The position numbers were made by a program, and so were the translations under genes. A model generated the notes under the pieces. It had not been told where the DNA came from, made no database searches, and saw only the letters and a program-made list of their open reading frames with translations. A stretch of DNA of 64,000 nucleotides from VBDM01 sp035519135 (lineage in GTDB: Bacteria > Pseudomonadota > Gammaproteobacteria > Burkholderiales > SG8-39), in assembly GCA_035519135.1 (NCBI GenBank), contig DATIWX010000097.1, positions 13,902 through 77,901 on the forward strand, given 5' to 3'. Below, piece after piece: positions 24,809-32,914 of the stretch; within the stretch, counting starts at the first letter, position 1, and each line of letters starts with the position of its first letter.

Positions 24809-25436
24809 TCTCCTCGATCCTGAGCTGCGGCTCGTCCGGAGGATGCTGGTTGCCGACGACGCGATTCATCCACTCCATGTTCTTCTCCATGCGCGAGACC
24901 ACCGCCGGCCACTCGGTGGCGGTGTGGCGCAGCGGGTCGGGCAGCACGTGGCATTGCTCGCAGGCGAGCTTGAACGATCGGCCCTCGGCGCTCGAGAGCT
25001 CCGGATATTTCTTCGGGTCGATCGGCTTCTGAGCGTTCCCTCGCAGATACGCGAGAAGAACCTTCGCTTCCTCATCGCTCGGCGCCCGCACGCCCGCCAT
25101 CATCTCCTGCATCAGCTCGCCCATGTTGCCCTTGCCGCGCATGCGCAAGACCATGCGCTCGAAGACGGCCGGCCATTTCGCCGCGTGATGCATCGCCGGA
25201 TTGGGCAGGTTGTGGCACTGCACGCAGTACTGCACGACAAGGCGCGCGCCGCGCGACTTCGCCGCGGGAAGCTGCCGCGGCTCGAAGGTCGGCGGAAGAA
25301 TGCGCTCGAGCATCGGGCCGTGAGGGCTTTCGGCCCAGCGCTTCTTCGCCCCGGCGACGAGCTGCGCCGGGTCCTGGGCGACGGCGGCGGCCGCGAGGAC
25401 CATCGCAGCGGGGAGCGTGAGCGCGGAGCGCCGCAA
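24771..25436 (-). CDS. Secreted diheme c-type cytochrome
   Basis: 221 residues from a TTG start five bases after the stop of the Mo-enzyme gene. A signal peptide (about 1-21, ending AVAQ) leads to two CXXCH haem sites at 71-75 (CVQCH) and 159-163 (CEQCH). The haem regions look like an internal duplication: CVQCHNLPNPAMHHAAKWPA against CEQCHVLPDPLRHTATEWPA. It is the likely periplasmic electron acceptor of the Mo enzyme encoded upstream. Its 3' end overlaps the GST gene by 38 bases on the opposite strand. The TTG start is the least certain part. Confidence 0.88.
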   Translation of the reverse strand: MRRSALTLPAAMVLAAAAVAQDPAQLVAGAKKRWAESPHGPMLERILPPTFEPRQLPAAKSRGARLVVQYCVQCHNLPNPAMHHAAKWPAVFERMVLRMRGKGNMGELMQEMMAGVRAPSDEEAKVLLAYLRGNAQKPIDPKKYPELSSAEGRSFKLACEQCHVLPDPLRHTATEWPAVVSRMEKNMEWMNRVVGNQHPPDEPQLRIEEINAFLVKRARKG

Positions 25437-25441
25437 GCTTG

Positions 25442-26200
25442 CTACGAACCGCTGAACCAGTTGTAGCCCTGGTCTTCCCAGTATCCGCCGGGATATTCGT
25501 TTGTCACGGTCATCGCCACGATGTGCTTGGGATTCTTGAAGCCGAGCTTGGTCGGAATACGCAGCTTCATGGGGAAGCCGTACTTCGGCGGCAGGATCTC
25601 GTCGGCGAAGCGGAAGGTGAGCAGCGTCTGCGGGTGCAGCGCCGTCGCCATGTCGATGCTGGTCGAGTAGTCGTCGGCGCAGTCGAAGCCGATGTATTTC
25701 GCTGTGGTGTCGGCGCCGATGCGCTCAAGGAATGTGGAGAAGCGCACGCCGCTCCACTTGCCGATCGCGCTCCAGCCCTCGACGCAGATGTGGCGCGTGA
25801 TCTGCGAGGCCTGCGGCAGCGCGTAGAGCTCGGGCAGGGTCCAGGGTTTCTTGTCGCGGATCAGGCCGGCGAGCTCGAGCTGGTAGCTCTTGCCGTCGAC
25901 GACGGTGATCTCGTCCTCCGTGTAGAAGGCGTTGAAGGGAAAAGGCTTGGTGATCGCGCTCTCCGGGAATTCCGGGGCGAGCTTGGCCGGGCTGAAGATC
26001 CATGCCTGGGCGCGATCGTTCCAGCGCGACATGCCTTCGAGCACCCGCTGCACGCTCTCGTCGTCGGTCAGGTTGCAGCCCGAGAGCATCGCGAGCGCGC
26101 CGAGCGACAGGCCCTGCCTGAGGAATAGGCGCCGCTCGACCGAGCGGATGAGCTTCGGCGACTGCGCCGCGAGGCTCGTTTCCATGCTGCGCTTCTTCAT
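25442..26200 (-). CDS. Molybdopterin sulfite-oxidase-family enzyme with Tat/lipoprotein signal
   Basis: 252 residues. The N-terminus carries RRLFLRQG (Arg23-Arg24, twin-arginine type) and then a lipobox-like LSGC with Cys42, which suggests Tat export and lipid attachment. The core is of the sulfite oxidase/MsrP fold, with the cofactor cysteine in TRHICVEGWSAIGKWSG (Cys139), the SIDMATALHPQTLL segment and YGFPMKLRIPTKLGFK. The substrate cannot be read: candidates are sulfite, sulfoxides or another oxyanion. It overlaps the cytochrome b gene by four bases and precedes the diheme cytochrome, so the three form one respiratory module. Confidence 0.9.
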   Translation of the reverse strand: MKKRSMETSLAAQSPKLIRSVERRLFLRQGLSLGALAMLSGCNLTDDESVQRVLEGMSRWNDRAQAWIFSPAKLAPEFPESAITKPFPFNAFYTEDEITVVDGKSYQLELAGLIRDKKPWTLPELYALPQASQITRHICVEGWSAIGKWSGVRFSTFLERIGADTTAKYIGFDCADDYSTSIDMATALHPQTLLTFRFADEILPPKYGFPMKLRIPTKLGFKNPKHIVAMTVTNEYPGGYWEDQGYNWFSGS

Positions 26201-26820
26201 GAGGCCCTCCTTGCGCGGCCGGTGATCATCGTCGGGAAGGTGCGCGGCACGAGAATCACCATGGCGATGTGAACGAGCACGATGAGCACCATCAGCGCCA
26301 TGGCGCCGAAGTGCAGGAAGCGCGCGCCTTCGTAGTCGCCCATGAACCGGCCGATTGCGTGGAACTGCACCGGCTTCCAGATGACGAGCCCCGTGAACAC
26401 GAGGACGACGAGACAAAAGAGAATGGCGAGGTAGGCGGCACGCTGCGCCGCGTTGTAGATGGACAGGTCCTCGTGGGCGAGCTTGCCGCGCAGCGCCTCC
26501 CGCAGGTCGCGCAGAACCGCGCGCGGTGTGAGCGGGAAGAGTTTCCTGCGGAAGTGTCCAGACGCGATCCCGTAGGTTACATAGACGAGGCCGTTGAGAA
26601 CCAGCAGCCACATCGCGGCGAAGTGCCACTGCAGTGCGCCGGCGAGCCAGCCTCCCAGCGTCAGCTCGTTCGGGATCCTGAAGGGGAAGAGGGGGGAGGC
26701 GTTGTAGATGCGCCAGCCGCTCGTCACCATGACGAGGATGGCGAGCGCGTTGATCCAGTGCGTGATGCGCACGACCAGCGGGTGGATCCTGACCCATTGG
26801 GTCTGCGACGGTTCCATCAT
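26197..26820 (-). CDS. Cytochrome b561-type membrane subunit
   Basis: 207 residues with about four membrane helices (near 18-38, 68-86, 125-147 and 172-193). Candidate haem-b histidines lie in helix 1 (VRITHWINALA) and in the second and fourth helices (LQWHFAAMW, ALMVLIVLVHIAMVI). The family includes Ni/Fe-hydrogenase and thiosulfate reductase b subunits, which exchange electrons between a periplasmic enzyme and quinone. It is the first gene of the three-gene operon and ends in a four-base overlap with the Mo-enzyme start. Confidence 0.9.
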   Translation of the reverse strand: MMEPSQTQWVRIHPLVVRITHWINALAILVMVTSGWRIYNASPLFPFRIPNELTLGGWLAGALQWHFAAMWLLVLNGLVYVTYGIASGHFRRKLFPLTPRAVLRDLREALRGKLAHEDLSIYNAAQRAAYLAILFCLVVLVFTGLVIWKPVQFHAIGRFMGDYEGARFLHFGAMALMVLIVLVHIAMVILVPRTFPTMITGRARRAS

Positions 26821-26871
26821 AGAAGGTCCTCTTGCATCCGTTCCGCCTTGGTCGGGGCCATAGCCTACACC

Positions 26872-28017
26872 TTACAAGGCCTGCCGCCGGTCTCCCTCGC
26901 GAAAGCCAAGCAGCGGGGCCGGGAATCCGCGGCCGAAAGCGATCGCCTTGAACAACTCGCCCATCTCCGCGGGGCTTGTCAGGCGATTCGCCTGGCCGGC
27001 GAGCGGCAGGAATGCCGCGCGGTCCTCAGCCGGGGTGCGCGACATCACCTCGGTCATACCGCAGTTGACCAGGAACTGAGCCTGGCTCGTATAGCCGGCG
27101 AGCTCGAGCCCGCCCGCGCGCGCGGCCGCGGCGACGGAACTGAAATCGACGTGGCAGGTGATGTCCTGCAATCCCGGAAGGAAGAAGGGGTCCGCGTGCG
27201 CGTGGTGGCGATAGTGGCACATGAGCGTGCCTTCCTTGCGCTGCGGGTGGTAGTACTCCGCCCGCGGAAAGCCGTAATCGACGAATAGGGCGACGCCTTT
27301 CTCCAACACGCCGGCGAGCGAGCGCACGAAGCCGCGCGCGGCGAGCGGGATTTCGGTGCGGAAGCCTTCGGGAAGCTCGAGCCCGCGCGCGGCGTCGAGC
27401 AGCTCGCCGGAGGCCAGGCGCCAGGACCAGTCGAGGCGCCCGTTGCGCACGCCGACTCCGCCTTCCTCGATCTTTCCGTTCAGTGCTCGGACGACGTGAG
27501 CCGGCATGGCGTCGAGGACCTCGTTGCCGAGCACGACGCCGGAGAACGCCGGAGGCAGGCGGTTGAGCCAGGCCACGCGCTCCAGCAGATGCGGCACCCG
27601 GGCGGCAAGGGTGTCGCGGCTGCGCTCGCGCAGATCGGCGGAGAGCTCGAGGATGAGATAGTTGCGCGGAGCTTTCCCGGAGCGCTCGAGCTCTTCGAGC
27701 AGCGTGGCCGCGAGCGCGCCGCTTCCCGCTCCCACTTCGAGCACCTCGTCCAGGCCGGCCTGCATTATCTGGTGCACCTGGCGCGCCAGCGTCTGCCCGT
27801 ACAGCGGCGAGATCTCGGGCGCAGTCACGAAATCCCCTGCCTTGCCGAGCTTCTTCGCGCCGGCGCTGTAGTAGCCGAGGCCCGGCGCGTAGAGCGCGAG
27901 CTCCATGTAGCGCGCGAAGCTGATCCAGCCGCCGTTGGCTGCGATTTCGCCGCGGACATGCGCCGCGACGCGATCGCTGTGCGCACGCGCGTCAGGCGTA
28001 GGTTCGGGGAGCGCCAT
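26872..28017 (-). CDS. MidA/NDUFAF7-family SAM-dependent methyltransferase
   Basis: 381 residues. Family markers are GWISFARYMELALYAPGLGYY, GDFVTAPEISPLYGQTLARQ, the SAM-binding EVGAGSGALAATLLEEL, GVVLGNEVLDAMPAHV and FVDYGFPRAEYYHPQRKEGT. In mitochondria the homologue methylates an arginine of a complex I subunit. The bacterial substrate is unknown. The gene is divergent from the pteridine reductase gene with 39 bases between the starts. Confidence 0.92.
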   Translation of the reverse strand: MALPEPTPDARAHSDRVAAHVRGEIAANGGWISFARYMELALYAPGLGYYSAGAKKLGKAGDFVTAPEISPLYGQTLARQVHQIMQAGLDEVLEVGAGSGALAATLLEELERSGKAPRNYLILELSADLRERSRDTLAARVPHLLERVAWLNRLPPAFSGVVLGNEVLDAMPAHVVRALNGKIEEGGVGVRNGRLDWSWRLASGELLDAARGLELPEGFRTEIPLAARGFVRSLAGVLEKGVALFVDYGFPRAEYYHPQRKEGTLMCHYRHHAHADPFFLPGLQDITCHVDFSSVAAAARAGGLELAGYTSQAQFLVNCGMTEVMSRTPAEDRAAFLPLAGQANRLTSPAEMGELFKAIAFGRGFPAPLLGFREGDRRQAL

Positions 28018-28056
28018 GTCGGGAATGGAAAGACTATTCCGGTATCATTCTAGGCC

Positions 28057-28806
28057 ATGAGCGAGTCGCTTTCAGGGAAAGTTGTGCTCGTCACCGGAGG
28101 CGCAAAGCGCGTCGGCGCTGCCATCGCGCGCCGCCTGCATCGCGGGGGCGCGAACCTGATGCTGCACTACCGCGGATCGGAACGGGAGGCCAAGGCGCTG
28201 CGCGAGGAACTAAACGCGGCGCGCGCCAATTCCGCCGCGCTGGTGCAGGCAGATCTGCTCGATGTCCACGGCCTGCCCGAGATCGTGAGAAATACCGTCA
28301 ACCGCTTCGATCGGCTCGACGCGCTGGTCAACAACGCCTCGGCCTTCTTCCCTACGCCGGTCGGGGAGATGACGCCCGCCAACTGGGAAAGTCTCATCGG
28401 CGCGAATCTCAGGGCGCCGCTTTTTCTCTCGCAGGCGGCGGCGCCCCACTTGAGGAAAACCGGCGGGGCGATCGTCAATATCACCGACATCCACGCCGAA
28501 CGCCCGCTCAAGAGCTACGTGATCTACTCGATCGCCAAGACGGGGCTCGTCGGATTGACGCGCTCGCTCGCGCGCGAGCTGGCGCCCGAGGTACGCGTGA
28601 ATGGAGTTGCGCCCGGCGCCGTCGTCTGGCCCGAGGACGGCTCCTGGGACGAGGTCACGCGCCAGCGCATCGTATCGCACACGCTGCTCAGGCGAACCGG
28701 TGAGCCGGACGACATTGCCCGCGCGGTCTACTATCTCATCGTCGAAGCGCCTTACGTTACCGGCCAGATCATCGCGGTCGACGGTGGAAGGAGCATCAAT
28801 ATATGA
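28057..28806 (+). CDS. Pteridine reductase-like short-chain dehydrogenase
   Basis: 249 residues. It has the NADPH motif VLVTGGAKRVGAAIARRLH, NNASAFFPTP, and a catalytic Tyr-Lys pair in YSIAKTGLVGLTRSLA. The end VTGQIIAVDGGRSI is typical of classical SDRs. The TGGAKR-VG box and NNAS-FFPTP are typical of proteobacterial pteridine reductases (PTR1/FolM-like), which reduce dihydrobiopterin or dihydrofolate. It stands ten bases before ttcA, so they share a transcript. Confidence 0.88.
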   Translation: MSESLSGKVVLVTGGAKRVGAAIARRLHRGGANLMLHYRGSEREAKALREELNAARANSAALVQADLLDVHGLPEIVRNTVNRFDRLDALVNNASAFFPTPVGEMTPANWESLIGANLRAPLFLSQAAAPHLRKTGGAIVNITDIHAERPLKSYVIYSIAKTGLVGLTRSLARELAPEVRVNGVAPGAVVWPEDGSWDEVTRQRIVSHTLLRRTGEPDDIARAVYYLIVEAPYVTGQIIAVDGGRSINI

Positions 28807-28816
28807 GTATCGACCT

Positions 28817-29665
28817 ATGAACGCCCCCGAAAAGATCCATTTCACTCGCAGAGAGCGGTTCGAAGCGAACAAGCTCGAGAAACGCCTGTGCCGCCTAGTC
28901 GGCGAGGCGATCGGCGACTACGGCATGATCGCAGGAGGCGACCGCGTCATGGTGTGCCTCTCGGGAGGCAAGGACAGCTACGGCCTGCTCGACGTGCTCA
29001 TGAAGCTTCGCGAGCGCGCGCCGGTTCCCTTTGAGCTCGTCGCCGTGAACCTCGATCAGCGCCACCCGGGCTATCCCGGGCACGTCCTTCCGGGCTACCT
29101 CGCTTCGCTCGGGATTTCCTACCGCATCGAGTCGCAGGACACGTATTCGGTAGTGAAGCGCCTCGTCCCTGAAGGCGAGACGATGTGCAGCCTGTGCTCG
29201 CGTCTCCGGCGCGGCGTGCTCTACCGCGTGGCGCGGGAGCTGGGCGCGACCAAGATCGCCCTTGGCCATCATCGTGACGACATTCTCGAGACTTTCTTCC
29301 TCAACCTGTTCTTCGGCGGCAAGATGAAGGCGATGTCGCCCAAGCTCCAGTCGGACGATGGGCAGCATGTCGTGATCCGGCCGCTCGCCTACGTGGCGGA
29401 GTCCGACCTCGAGGCCTACGCCGAAGTGCGGCAGTTCCCGATCATCCCCTGCGACCTGTGCGGCTCGCAGCCGACGCTGCAGCGGAAGCAGGTGAAGCAG
29501 ATGCTGCGCGAATGGGAAAAGCGCCACCCAGGGCGCGTGGACTCGATGTTCCGCGCGCTTTCCAACCTCGTGCCTTCGCATCTGATGGACAGAAGCGTCT
29601 TCGATTTCGCCGGCGTGCGCGCGGCAGGGCGGCCGTCGGGTGAAGGCGACAAGGCGTTCGACTAG
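28817..29665 (+). CDS. ttcA: tRNA 2-thiocytidine synthetase TtcA
   Basis: 282 residues. It contains the PP-loop SGGKDSYGLLDVLMKL, the cysteine pairs CSLCSRLRRG and CDLCGSQ that hold a [4Fe-4S] cluster, and GHHRDDILETFFLNLFFGG. The enzyme thiolates cytidine 32 of several tRNAs. The frame is open upstream through the end of the pteridine reductase gene, but the ATG giving MNAPEKIHFTRRERFE is the family start. Confidence 0.96.
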   Translation: MNAPEKIHFTRRERFEANKLEKRLCRLVGEAIGDYGMIAGGDRVMVCLSGGKDSYGLLDVLMKLRERAPVPFELVAVNLDQRHPGYPGHVLPGYLASLGISYRIESQDTYSVVKRLVPEGETMCSLCSRLRRGVLYRVARELGATKIALGHHRDDILETFFLNLFFGGKMKAMSPKLQSDDGQHVVIRPLAYVAESDLEAYAEVRQFPIIPCDLCGSQPTLQRKQVKQMLREWEKRHPGRVDSMFRALSNLVPSHLMDRSVFDFAGVRAAGRPSGEGDKAFD

Positions 29666-29752
29666 AGAACCCGCATCAACCCGCGCCCTTCGGACTCGTT
29701 GAACAAAATGAAGCTGTCACGTTCTATGGGTAGAACGAAGGACGGAGAATCG

Positions 29753-30538
29753 ATGAGGCGTCGCGTGGGCATCGCCGGTTATCTCGTCGTCGCAGGCTCG
29801 CTTGCCCTCGGCGCCGCGATGGCGGGGCGGGTCACCGCGCAGGATTGGCGCACGGCGAGCCAGGAGCCGGTCGGGCTGGCCCCGGATCCCTCCGCTCACC
29901 CTGAAGCGGTCGTCCAGGTCTACGCGGCCCGCGTCATCGGCTGGCGCGGTGTCTTCGGGGTGCACACCTGGATCGCGGTGAAGTCCGCTGCCGCAAGCGA
30001 GTACACCGTCTACGAGATCATCGGCTGGCGGCTGCGCTGGCAGGACTCGGCGCTCGCGGTCAGGCACCGGGCGCCCGACGCGCGCTGGTTCGGGAGCGTG
30101 CCCGAGCTGATCGCCGAGAAGCGCGGCCCCGCAGCCGCGGCACTGATCCCGCGCATCGACGCGGCGGCGCGCAGCTACCCGTGGGCGGGCGAGTACGTCA
30201 TGTGGCCCGGCCCGAATTCCAACACCTTCACCGCGTGGGTGCTGCGCGCCGTGCCCGAGCTCGAGGCCGACCTGCCGCCGACCGCGATCGGCAAAGACTA
30301 CTCCGGAGCGAAGTTGCTGGGCTCCGCTCCGAGCGGCAAGGGCTTTCAATTCTCGCTCTTCGGCTTGGCCGGAATCACGGCGAGCGGGGTCGAAGGGCTC
30401 GAAGTGAACCTGCTTGGCCTCACCTTCGGGATCAACCCCTTCGATCCGGCTTTGAAGCTTCCGCTCGTCGGACGCATCGGCCCGTCGCGCACGCCCGTCG
30501 CCGGAACCGAAGAGGCGGCCGCGCAGCACCCGAGCTGA
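29753..30538 (+). CDS. DUF3750 exported protein
   Basis: 261 residues from an ATG with GGAG upstream. An upstream in-frame ATG at 29699 would add 18 residues before the signal peptide. The N-terminus is a signal or anchor (about 5-26, GIAGYLVVAGSLALGAAMAG). The body has IGWRGVFGVHTWIAVKSA, YEIIGWRLRW and WPGPNSNTFTAWVLRAVPEL. This His plus PGPNSNTF pattern is that of DUF3750, whose fold may be NlpC/P60-like (my inference). The function is unknown. It is probably periplasmic. Confidence 0.8.
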   Translation: MRRRVGIAGYLVVAGSLALGAAMAGRVTAQDWRTASQEPVGLAPDPSAHPEAVVQVYAARVIGWRGVFGVHTWIAVKSAAASEYTVYEIIGWRLRWQDSALAVRHRAPDARWFGSVPELIAEKRGPAAAALIPRIDAAARSYPWAGEYVMWPGPNSNTFTAWVLRAVPELEADLPPTAIGKDYSGAKLLGSAPSGKGFQFSLFGLAGITASGVEGLEVNLLGLTFGINPFDPALKLPLVGRIGPSRTPVAGTEEAAAQHPS

Positions 30539-30583
30539 TGTGCGGCAGCACCGTGCCTCTAGCAGTAGCCGTACAGAGTCCAT

Positions 30584-30602
30584 TGTCAATATAGGTTTGA
30601 CA
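30584..30602. promoter_or_regulatory. Palindromic operator-like site before the HTH-aminotransferase gene
   Basis: Inverted arms TGTCAA (30584-30589) and TTGACA (30597-30602) flank a seven-base AT-rich centre, 19 bases before the ATG at 30621. The size and spacing suit a dimeric Cro-like HTH protein. The downstream gene begins with such a domain, so autoregulation is plausible. The TTGACA arm also looks like a -35 box, but no -10 could follow it before the start codon. Confidence 0.45.
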
Positions 30603-30620
30603 TGGTAGTCTTCGGCGGCA

Positions 30621-32132
30621 ATGAACTGCGCCGCCCGTCTTGTAGAAATCTTCGGTAGCCAAGCCGAAGTCGCCCGCGCCTTCAGCCTGGACCGCGCGGT
30701 CGTCAACAACTGGGTCAAGTCCGGTTATGTGCCGGCGCGCTGGGCCACCGAGGTGGAACGCGTCACCAAGGGCGGCATTCACGCCGTCGAAGTGCTGAAT
30801 GAGGCCTCGGCGAAGAAGCCGGTAAAGGTCAAATCGCGGCCCGACGGCCACCTGTTCGGATCGCCTCTCTCGGGAAAGGAAGCCATGAACGATTTCGCAC
30901 CCGCCAAACGCATCAGCTCGTTCCATCCGCCGCAACGCACGCTCATGGGCCCGGGGCCGACCGAGATCCACCCGCGTGTGCTCACCACCATGAGCCAGCC
31001 GGCGATCGGCTATCTCGATCCGGTCTTCGTCGAGATGATGGAAGAACTGAAGGGACTGCTGCGCTACGTCTACCAGACGAAGAACCCGCTGACCTTCCCG
31101 ATCTCGGGTCCCGGCTCGGTCGGCATGGAGTACTGCTTCGTCAACCTCGTCGCGCCGGGCGACAAGGTGATCGTATGCCGCAACGGCGTCTTCGGCGGGC
31201 GCATGATCGAGAACGTCGAACGCGCGGGCGGCAAGGCGATCGTCGTCGAGGACGAGTGGGGCTCGCCCGTCGATCCGCAGAAGCTCGAGGACGCGCTCAA
31301 GAAGAACCGCGACGTGCGGGTGATCGCGTTCATCCACGGCGAGACTTCCACCGGCGTGCAGTCGGACGCGAAAGCCCTGGTGAAGGTTGCGCACGATCAC
31401 GACGCGCTCGCCATCGTCGACGCGGTGACCACGCTGGGCGGGTCGCCGGTACGGGTGGACGAATGGGAAATCGACGCGATCTACTCGGCGAGCCAGAAGT
31501 GCCTGTCGTGCACGCCCGGCCTCTCGCCGGTGTCCTTCTCCGAGCGCGTGGTCGACTACGTCAAATCGCGCAAGGACAAGATCCACTCCTGGTTCATGGA
31601 TATGAACCTGCTGCTCGGCTACTGGGGCGCGACCACGCGCACCTACCACCACACCGCACCGACGAATTCGCTGTTCGGCCTGCACGAAGCGCTGCTCCTG
31701 CTGCGCGAGGAAGGCATGGAGAATGCCTGGGCGCGCCACCAGCGGCACCACAATGCGCTCAAGGCGGGCCTGGAAGCGATGGGGCTCAGGTTCCTGGTGA
31801 AGGAGCAGTACCAGCTGCCACAGATGAACGCGGTCCGCTGCCCCGAGGGCGTGAACGAGGCCGACGTGAGAAAGACTCTGCTCAACGAATTCAGCATCGA
31901 GATCGGCGCGGGGCTCGGGCCGCTCGCCGGCAAGATCTGGCGCATCGGCATCATGGGCTACTCCTGCCGTCCCGACAATGTGATGCTGTGTCTGTCGGCC
32001 CTCGGGTCGGTGCTGTCGGACATGGGCATGAACGTCCACGTCGGGGACGCCGAGGCCGCGGCCCACGGTGCCTACGCCTCGATGCACGTTAAGGCCGCGC
32101 AGCAAAAGAAAAAAAGCCGCGCCGCAGCCTGA
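30621..32132 (+). CDS. YdaS/Cro-like HTH domain in frame with class V alanine-glyoxylate-type aminotransferase
   Basis: One open frame of 503 residues. Residues 1-62 form a small HTH of YdaS/Cro type (RLVEIFGSQAEVARAFSLDR, AVVNNWVKSGYVPARWATEV, ERVTKGGIHAVEVL). Residues 63-88 are a basic linker. Residues 89-503 are a complete fold type I class V aminotransferase (RTLMGPGPTEIHPRV, GPGSVGMEYCF, AFIHGETSTGV, VDAVTTLGG) with the PLP lysine at 293 in YSASQKCLSC. The best match is alanine-glyoxylate or serine-glyoxylate aminotransferase. An ATG at 30885 (residue 89) has AAAGGA five bases before it, so the enzyme may also be made alone. The fusion could be real, or two adjacent genes that lack a stop between them. 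Confidence 0.88.
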   Translation: MNCAARLVEIFGSQAEVARAFSLDRAVVNNWVKSGYVPARWATEVERVTKGGIHAVEVLNEASAKKPVKVKSRPDGHLFGSPLSGKEAMNDFAPAKRISSFHPPQRTLMGPGPTEIHPRVLTTMSQPAIGYLDPVFVEMMEELKGLLRYVYQTKNPLTFPISGPGSVGMEYCFVNLVAPGDKVIVCRNGVFGGRMIENVERAGGKAIVVEDEWGSPVDPQKLEDALKKNRDVRVIAFIHGETSTGVQSDAKALVKVAHDHDALAIVDAVTTLGGSPVRVDEWEIDAIYSASQKCLSCTPGLSPVSFSERVVDYVKSRKDKIHSWFMDMNLLLGYWGATTRTYHHTAPTNSLFGLHEALLLLREEGMENAWARHQRHHNALKAGLEAMGLRFLVKEQYQLPQMNAVRCPEGVNEADVRKTLLNEFSIEIGAGLGPLAGKIWRIGIMGYSCRPDNVMLCLSALGSVLSDMGMNVHVGDAEAAAHGAYASMHVKAAQQKKKSRAAA

Positions 32133-32133
32133 T

Positions 32134-32168
32134 TCCCCCACTCAGGGTAGGGGCGTGCTTGTTTTTTT
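32134..32168 (+). terminator. Possible weak terminator after the aminotransferase gene
   Basis: A short C-rich/G-rich pairing (CCCC near 32136 with GGGG near 32150) is followed by GCTTG and seven Ts at 32162-32168. The stem is only about four base pairs, so termination would be inefficient. The T-run directly precedes the TetR operator. Confidence 0.4.
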
Positions 32169-32201
32169 GAGCGAGCGCTCATAATATGTGAGCGTTCGCT
32201 C
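32169..32201. promoter_or_regulatory. TetR-type operator and promoter region of the efflux operon
   Basis: A 13-base inverted repeat, GAGCGAGCGCTCA and TGAGCGTTCGCTC, with one mismatch and a seven-base centre (TAATATG). It lies 33 bases before the tetR ATG. Long GAGCG(N) palindromes of this kind are typical binding sites for TetR repressors that control their own efflux operon. The AT-rich centre could serve as part of the -10 region, so binding would block transcription. Confidence 0.75.
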
Positions 32202-32233
32202 AATTCCATCGTTTCGTCGCACACCGTCCCGAC

Positions 32234-32914
32234 ATGGCGAAGTCCCCCGCAACCCGTCCCGCTCTGCGGACGCCGCCGCCCGATCTGAAGGAACGGCTCA
32301 TCGCGGCGACCGAGAAACTGCTCGCCTCGCAGGGACTGGGATGCGTTAGCACGCGCGATATCGCGAAGGAAGCGAACGTCGCGGAGGGGGCGCTCTATCA
32401 CCACTTCGGCGACAAGGCCGAGCTGATCCTGTCGGTGGTGCTGCAGCAGCTCGGGGATTTCCCTGAAGTGCTCCAGAGCCTTCCCCTCCGGATCGGCGAG
32501 AACACGGTGCAGAAGAATCTCGAGACCGTGCTCGAGAGCGCGTTCGCCTTCCACCACCGGATCGCACCGCTGGTGTGCTCGCTCTTCGCCGACCAGGAGC
32601 TTCTCGCCAAGGTGCGCGGCATAATGGCCGAACGCTCGATGGGGCCGGCACGCTCGGCGTTCGCGATCTCCGCCTATCTGCGCGCCGAGCAGCAGCTCGG
32701 ACGCGTTTCGCCTTCTGCCGTCCCGGAAACCATCGCCGAGCTCATGCTGGCGATCACCTTCAATCGCGCGATGCAGGATCATTTCTTTTTCGGCGGGGCG
32801 GAGGGAGATACCAAAGCGCACCGCAAGCTGCGCGAGGCGGTGCGCGCCCTCATGGTCGGGCTGCAGCCCGGAGAAGATGAAGAGCGCGCCGCGGCGAAGG
32901 GGTCGCGGAAATGA
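32234..32914 (+). CDS. TetR-family repressor of the efflux operon
   Basis: 226 residues. The N-terminal HTH is clear: ERLIAATEKLLASQGLGCVS, TRDIAKEANVAEGALYHHFG and DKAELILSVVLQQL. The C-terminal ligand domain is helical and not specific. The gene is the first of the operon and overlaps the outer-membrane factor gene by four bases. The palindrome at 32169-32201 is its expected operator, so it probably represses the whole set until an inducer binds. Confidence 0.93.
   Translation: MAKSPATRPALRTPPPDLKERLIAATEKLLASQGLGCVSTRDIAKEANVAEGALYHHFGDKAELILSVVLQQLGDFPEVLQSLPLRIGENTVQKNLETVLESAFAFHHRIAPLVCSLFADQELLAKVRGIMAERSMGPARSAFAISAYLRAEQQLGRVSPSAVPETIAELMLAITFNRAMQDHFFFGGAEGDTKAHRKLREAVRALMVGLQPGEDEERAAAKGSRK

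Noticed and set aside
30597..30602. TTGACA as a -35 box for the HTH-aminotransferase gene
   Set aside because: A -10 at normal spacing would fall at or beyond the ATG at 30621. It is better read as an arm of the palindrome.
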